Source: Mesostigma viride | Taxonomy: Eukaryota > Streptophyta > Mesostigmatophyceae > Mesostigmatales > Mesostigmataceae | Assembly (NCBI GenBank): GCA_009746045.1 | Contig: RPFO01000084.1 | Span: 262,501 to 285,002, forward strand | Direction of reading: 5' to 3' | DNA length: 22,502 bases | Shown here: positions 1-22,502 of the stretch, piece by piece | How positions within the stretch are numbered: the stretch's first letter is position 1 | How the letters are laid out: the number at the start of each line of letters is the position of its first letter | Notes under the pieces: generated by a model | The model's input: the letters and a program-made list of their open reading frames with translations, nothing else | Databases searched by the model: none | Told to the model about the DNA's origin: nothing | Program-made: the position numbers and the translations under genes

Positions 1-15
1 CTGCTGCTGCTGAGC

Positions 16-56
<41 letters not shown>

Positions 57-89
57 AGCCTGCTGCTGCTGCTGCTGCTGCTGCTGCAG

Positions 90-185
<96 letters not shown>
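1..185. repeat. CTG/CAG trinucleotide tract
   Basis: Almost pure CTG on the plus strand (CAG on the minus), interrupted near 9-17 and by two CTGCAGCCTG junctions near 54-62 and 85-93 that shift the register. On the minus strand it continues in frame from the coding-like segment to its right (residues ADWEQQQ) and reads polyQ, then polyA after each interruption. It runs off the left edge. It could be a homopolymer stretch of a protein or simple noncoding repeat. Confidence 0.95.
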
Positions 186-187
<2 letters not shown>

Positions 188-660
188 CAGTCGGCACAAG
201 GGGGGGTCGCCCATGACCCCCGTGGGGCGTCTAACTGGGTAATGCTGGCAATAGGGATGGGAGCTCGGGGAGGGTGGCCATGAAAACCCAGGCTGCCCAA
301 TGTGCCGTTGTCACAGTTGGGTAATGGGTACAGCCCGCCTCCAAGGCGGTCAGCAGTGTCGTTCACATGACAGTTTCCGTTACAAGCACATGCATGGATG
401 TCTGTGCTCTGGGCGCGACTGCCAGAGGTGAACTCGAGTGCCAGCACCAGCACGTACGGCACCGCTGGTGTTGACCACCAACCGGTAGGGCGGCAGGAAG
501 GCCACCGCGGGCAGCGAGGGTGACTTGGGCGGCACGGTCAGGTATAGCTGGCGTGGCCGCAGCGGATGGTCGGTGCTGCATGCATGGCCGATGCTGATGC
601 CATGTACGCGTTCCCAGTGTCGCTATTGGAAAGGGCACGCAAGCCGCCAGGGCCTGCATT
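186..660 (-). CDS. Coding-like segment, unrecognised protein (fragment, uncertain)
   Basis: Two minus-strand stretches look coding but lie in different frames. The upstream one (about 390-625) is proline- and valine-rich, with pieces such as YLTVPPKSPSLP and FLPPYRLVVNTSG. The downstream one (about 186-420) has closely spaced cysteines (HACACNGNCHVND), then LGGGLYPLPNCDNG, and runs straight into polyQ. A GTACGT donor-like site near 450 and a GCACAG acceptor-like site near 400 could join them through a very short intron, but this is weak. No start codon or family can be assigned. It may be the end of another minus-strand gene whose remainder lies left of the window, or a degenerate sequence next to the retrotransposon remnant. 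Confidence 0.3.
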
Positions 661-699
661 GTCTCCAGAGAAGTGACTGAGAGATGTGATAACAACGGC

Positions 700-3010
700 C
701 AAGCAGAGCGGGATGATTTCCCACGGTCATCGGATAGGAGGCAGCGTTGCGCTGGTCTCCAAATGTGACATTCCCAGGGGCTGTCGAGTCGTTTCTCCAG
801 CTTAGCTTGCGTCAGCGTCCATGTCTCGGCGCCATATAGGTCCGAGGATCGTCAGAATGACCACCTCAGACAGGTCGCGCTTGACGATCCGGGGGTCGGT
901 AGGGCGGGGTTGCTCCACCAGCGGCGGTGGTCATGGAGTTGCCCTTGACATGCTATGCCTATCGGGTCGTCATGTCGTCCTCGCATGCAGTCGGGAAGCC
1001 AGCTGCCTTAGAGCAGCTTGAAGCGGCCTGTTCAAAGTACTTTCAAGGGGTAATTGACCTCGGTATCGTCTAAGTGAGGCGGAGTGCCACGGGGCGGGGC
1101 CCGGCCCGGCCAGACCAAGGGCCAGGGCACTTCCGTTTTGGGGCTCATTGCTAGACCATGCAATAGCACGGGCCTCAAGCACCAGCAGGCATGCTAATTC
1201 AGCCAGAGTTGGGCAGACTCCTGCTTCTCAATGAGCGTGATGTCGTCGGCAACTCGGCATAGACATTGAGGCATAGACATTGAGGTCAGCGAGTAAATTC
1301 TGCTGGTTGGTTGGCCCACCTTCCCCAAGTTCGTTCTTGATCACTAGGCCAGGTGCGCGGCCAGTGCCACGGCAAAGCAAAGCGGGCACGTGCCTGGCGC
1401 ATAACATAATCCACTACAATAATAAACGGCAGGTACGGTGACCGCCGGGACGCAACTCTGCCAGACGCCGGTCGGGACTGTCATGGCGGGGTAATGCCGT
1501 GTTGAGTGCGCACCGAGGTGGTCGATCGACCCCTCATACAGCGTGCGGATGACAGTAATCAGGGCCGGAGTGGGGACGCGAGCGCGAGCAAGGCCCACGG
1601 CCCATGCAGAGCCGCGGTCCAGAGGACAGAATCAAAAGCCTTGATGAAGTTGACGAAGATCAGGGTGGCGGGAAACTCACCAGGTTGCAGGAGCGCAATT
1701 TCCTCGAAGAGACGGTGCACGACGAAGAATCTGATGGCCATGACGGCGGTGTTGCGCCCATGTGCACAGGACGAAAGCCCCTTTGACTCTCCCCAACCAA
1801 GGTGATGGTCCGGAGCTAGAGCAGCTTGCGAAGGCCGCCGGTTGAGCCGGGCTCATGCGCATAAACACCTTGAGTACGTGCGGCTCAGCCTCTGGATGCA
1901 CACAGTCTCATCGGTAGTTGGCGGGGTCATCAGGGCCGGGAACCTTTGCTTTTGCATAGCATAATAATACGGTAGCTGTGCTGCCACTCAAGAATCCGGG
2001 CGGCGCGTTGACAAGCAGCCGGATATCCGGTTGCCGATGTCAAACCTGGAACCCCGCCGGTGAGAACCGTCAGTTTAATCACCGGGGCGGGGAGCTATCA
2101 GGTCACCTAGTCGGCGTAGAGCGGAGTTGCTTGGTAGCGGTGCGCAGCTCGGTCTCGGGGAACGGCGGTATAGCTCGTTGGGGTCAGCCAGGGGTTCCGT
2201 CATGCAGGGGCGGGTAGTAACGTGTAGTCCTGCTCAGCGGCTGGCGGCGTGCATGGGTGGCAGGCGCCCGGCCAGGCGGGCGGCCGCCACAAGAGGGCCA
2301 AACGACGGAGGCGGCGGGGGGGCGCCGAGCAGCCTCGGATCAACTACTACTAGGGAGGAATACAACACTGAGCTAGGTCCAGCTGCTCATGCGCCGGTGA
2401 GCCAGAGAGCGTCCAGGGCCGGCCGGCTGCGCGCCGCCGACTGACCGTTGGGCGTGGCGCAGGCGTCCGGATCCAGGCGCACTTGTCGTGCTGGTCGTTG
2501 AGACATGGGCGAAGCAAATGTTCGCGGACATGGAAGTCCTCAGTCCTGCTGGCTTTGTCGCCTGCCGGATGGCCGAGTGGTATTCTTCCTCAGTTGAGGC
2601 GGGCGTAGCGGGCGAGTTCACGGTTGTCTCGCAGGGCTTGCCGGGCCTGGATGACGGCGGGGAGCTGGTGCAGGCTGGTGAAGCGGGGCCGGGCGGGGGG
2701 GCAGCAGGGTCCGGCCCTACCGCGGGCAGCTTATTTACCTTGCCAGCAGGGTGCCGAAGGGTGGATGCCGGGCCGGCAGCGCCGGGGCAGCCGGGCGTGG
2801 CTGGCCGGGATGTCCAGCGCGTCGACGAACTCCTCCGCTGTGCGCTTACTTGTGGGCGTGTTTTTCAGGAAGTCCTCCAGAGCTTCGTCAGATTTCTCAA
2901 GCAACTGCAGTGTTCGCAAATCAGGTGGTGCCACGTGCTTACGAAAGTGCGAGGGGAATCGCAGGCGGATGCGGCCATGCGGGCGGTGACGATGCGATGT
3001 TCTGTCAGAG
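700..3010 (-). mobile_element. Decayed LINE-type (non-LTR) retrotransposon remnant
   Basis: Reading the minus strand from high to low coordinates gives recognisable pieces of a non-LTR reverse transcriptase in the right order. These are a linker-like charged segment (about 2780-3010), a finger motif VPGPDDPANYR (about 1911-1946), GRNTAVMAIRF then IFVNFIKAFDSV (1625-1760, motif A; KAFDSV at 1625-1642), IRTLYEGS and TGVWQSCVP (about 1450-1560), ADDITLI (1230-1250, the catalytic ADD of the palm), and LYGAETWTLTQAKLEK (792-839, typical of the region after the thumb). The pieces fall in different frames and are broken by stop codons, for example directly after PANYR, so the copy is dead. An endonuclease domain, 5' end, poly(A) tail and target duplication were not found, so the outer limits are approximate. 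Confidence 0.82.
1230..1250 (-). pseudogene. RT palm motif ADDITLI of the LINE remnant
   Basis: The minus strand reads Ala-Asp-Asp-Ile-Thr-Leu-Ile, matching the (F/Y)xDD core of reverse transcriptases with the usual hydrophobic residues after it. The residue before Ala is Val, and no aromatic residue stands at the usual place, consistent with decay. It lies about 380 bases downstream of the KAFDSV motif, a reasonable spacing for motifs A to C given indels. Confidence 0.8.
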
Positions 3011-3628
3011 CGCACCAGTGGCCCGGATCACGTGCGAGCGAGCCGCTAGTACACATTTTGATGACGCTTGCGCACTAGTACAACATAGTCGAGGCAGCGT
3101 TGCACAGTGCCAGTTGGCGAGATGTGCGTGACCAGAGCATCATGACAATGCGGAAAGCGGGCGTTGCATGGCAGTCATCAAATCGCATGTCGTAAGCAAA
3201 TCAGCAAAAAGTGCAGTGTTGCCATTGGAGACCGTACCGTTGGGCCGTTGGGGGCGTGCTGACATCCTCCAGTTCTGTACCTTGTGGAAGCGTTACGTTG
3301 CGTTGGCGTCCAGTGGCATGCAGAGCGAGGTATAGTTGCGACCAGGGGTTGTGCCATCGTTCAGGATGATGGAAATGAATGGAGGTGGATATGAGTAGCG
3401 GTGGGCTAAATTATGCCGGCTGGCTAAAGTTTGATTGAGACCTAGACGGTTTAGCTAAAAACAACCTCATGTGATCAGGGCAGGTGTTCCTAGCGGCCAA
3501 GAGTACATGTCCAGTTGTAGACACCACTGCTGCGATCGCTCCCCCGCCATTTAACACGAGGAATCATTTGATATATTTATTTATGTACATAATATATTAT
3601 GCAAATGTCTGTCGGCAACGGAACGAAA
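3011..3628. other. Intergenic stretch, no gene seen
   Basis: This separates the LINE remnant from the 3' end of the split gene. I see no convincing exon, RNA gene or array. Base composition falls from GC-rich to AT-rich towards 3560-3600 (ATATATTTATTTATG). It may contain part of the 5' region of the retrotransposon, but no motif is readable. Confidence 0.5.
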
Positions 3629-3633
3629 TTACA
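3629..3633 (-). promoter_or_regulatory. TGTAA poly(A) signal of the split gene
   Basis: The minus strand reads CCTGTAATTTC about 53 bases after the TAG stop of exon M. TGTAA is the established polyadenylation signal of chlorophycean nuclear genes. The implied 3' UTR is short, so a later signal could also be used. Confidence 0.6.
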
Positions 3634-3685
3634 GGTGTGACAAATCTTTAACTTGATTTGATTTTCGTTCCCTTGCTGGCAAACT

Positions 3686-21533
<17,848 letters not shown>

Positions 21534-21700
21534 CTGTGTGCGTACCCCTCGTGGGAGCTGCCAGGAGTAGCCAGGGTGATCGTTTGGTGTGCAGGCGGTA
21601 CCAAGGAAGAAGCCGAGGTACAAGTGCATGGGTCAGGGGAACCTATCCTATGCCCTTTCCTTGTCATACCCTGCGACGCTGCATGGTAAGAAACTGTCCC
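21534..21700. other. Sequence upstream of exon A
   Basis: Either intron or 5' flank/UTR of the split gene. No TATA box or clear promoter element was recognised. Confidence 0.4.
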
Positions 21701-21705
21701 AATCC

Positions 21706-22502
21706 AGTCCCTCCTCCCCTCCCCTGCCCTCCCCTCCCCTCCCCCTCCCTCCCCTCCCCTCCCCTCCCCTCCCCTCCCTCCCCTCCCTCCCCTCCCCTCC
21801 CTCCCCTCCCTCCTCCCTCCCCTCCCCTCCCCCTCCCCTCCTCCCTCCCTCCCCTCCCCTCCCCTCCCTCCCTCCCTCCCCTCCCCTCCCTCCCCGCCTC
21901 CCGTCCCCTCCCTCCCTGCCCTCCCCTCCCTCCCTCCCCTCCCCCCCCTCCCCTCCCCTCCCTCTCCCCTCCCCTCCCCTCCCCTCCCCTCCCTCCCTCC
22001 CCTCCCTCCCCTCCCCTCCCCTCCCCTCCCTCCCCTCCCCCTCCCCCCCCTCCCCTCCCCTCCCCTCCTCCCTCCCTCCCCTCCCCTCCCCTCCCCCCCT
22101 CCCCTCCCTCCCCTCCCCTCCCTCCCTCTCCCTCCCCTCCCCTCCCCCCTCCCTCCCCTCCCCTCCCCCCCTCCCTCCCCTCCCCTCCCCTCCCCCCCTC
22201 CCCTCCCTCCCTCCCCTCCCTCCCCTCCCCTCCCTCCTCCCCTCCCTCCCCTCCTCCTCCCCTCCCTCCCCTCCCCTCCCTCCCTCCCTCCCCTCTCCCT
22301 CCTCCCCTCCCTCCCCTCCCTCCCCTCCCTCCCCTCCCCTCCCTCCCCTCCCCTCCTCCCCTCCCCTCCCTCCCCTCCCCTCCCCTCCCCTCTCGTCCCG
22401 TCCCCTCCTCCCCTCCCTCCCTCCCCTCCCTCCCTCCCCTCCCCTCCCCTCCCCTCCCCTCCCTCCCTCCCCTCCCTCCCTCCCTCCCCTCCCTCCCTTC
22501 CC
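21706..22502. repeat. CCCT/CCCCT pyrimidine tract, nearly 800 bp
   Basis: A mixture of CCCCT and CCCT units in irregular order, continuing to the right edge, with only scattered other bases (for example CCCGCCTCCCGT near 21893-21904 and TCTCGTCCCGTCC near 22391-22403). The minus strand is a long GGGGA/GGGA purine run with strong G-quadruplex and triplex potential. It lies upstream of exon A, in either an intron or the promoter region of the gene. Exact unit counts should be treated with caution because such tracts assemble poorly. Confidence 0.97.

Overview
The window looks like nuclear DNA of a green alga, most likely a chlorophycean of the Chlamydomonas/Volvox/Haematococcus group. This is an inference. 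It rests on small GC-rich exons with canonical GT-AG borders, introns of 0.4-2.5 kb packed with micro- and minisatellites, a TGTAA motif just after the gene's stop codon (the usual chlorophyte poly(A) signal), and polyQ/polyA-type CAG tracts. I see no bacterial operon structure, and most long open frames are repeats translated by accident.

The main content is one split gene on the minus strand, from about 21533 down to 3686. I could place thirteen coding exons (A to M). Every one has AG before it and GT after it, and the reading phase agrees across all twelve junctions, including the two that split a codon (C/D and F/G). Together they code about 604 residues. The protein is a charged, mostly coiled-coil protein with a non-coiled C-terminal part. 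I do not recognise the family. Exons fill only about 10% of the 17.8 kb span. The 5' end may lie beyond the right edge.

Layout, left to right. 1-185: CAG/CTG tract. 186-660: coding-like minus-strand sequence of unknown identity. About 700-3010: decayed LINE-type (non-LTR) retrotransposon on the minus strand, with several reverse-transcriptase motifs still readable in shifted frames. 3011-3628: no gene seen. 3629-21533: the split gene. 21700-22502: long CCCT/CCCCT pyrimidine tract.

The introns hold a CCCCAT hexamer array, three elements with terminal inverted repeats, a 28-bp minisatellite, 42-bp, 41-bp, 20-bp and 25-bp arrays, a 330-bp CT tract, a C/T-rich tract, a 54-bp minisatellite split in two by one of the inverted-repeat elements, and a nearly perfect 5 x 100-bp satellite.

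Three points deserve most attention. First, the intron after exon K carries tandem copies of that exon's 3' end; three keep a 24-nt, stop-free, AG/GT-bounded cassette. Second, a 477-bp element sits in the 54-bp minisatellite with a TA target duplication, so the empty site can be read directly. Third, every large pyrimidine tract lies so that the gene's own transcript would be purine- or G-rich.
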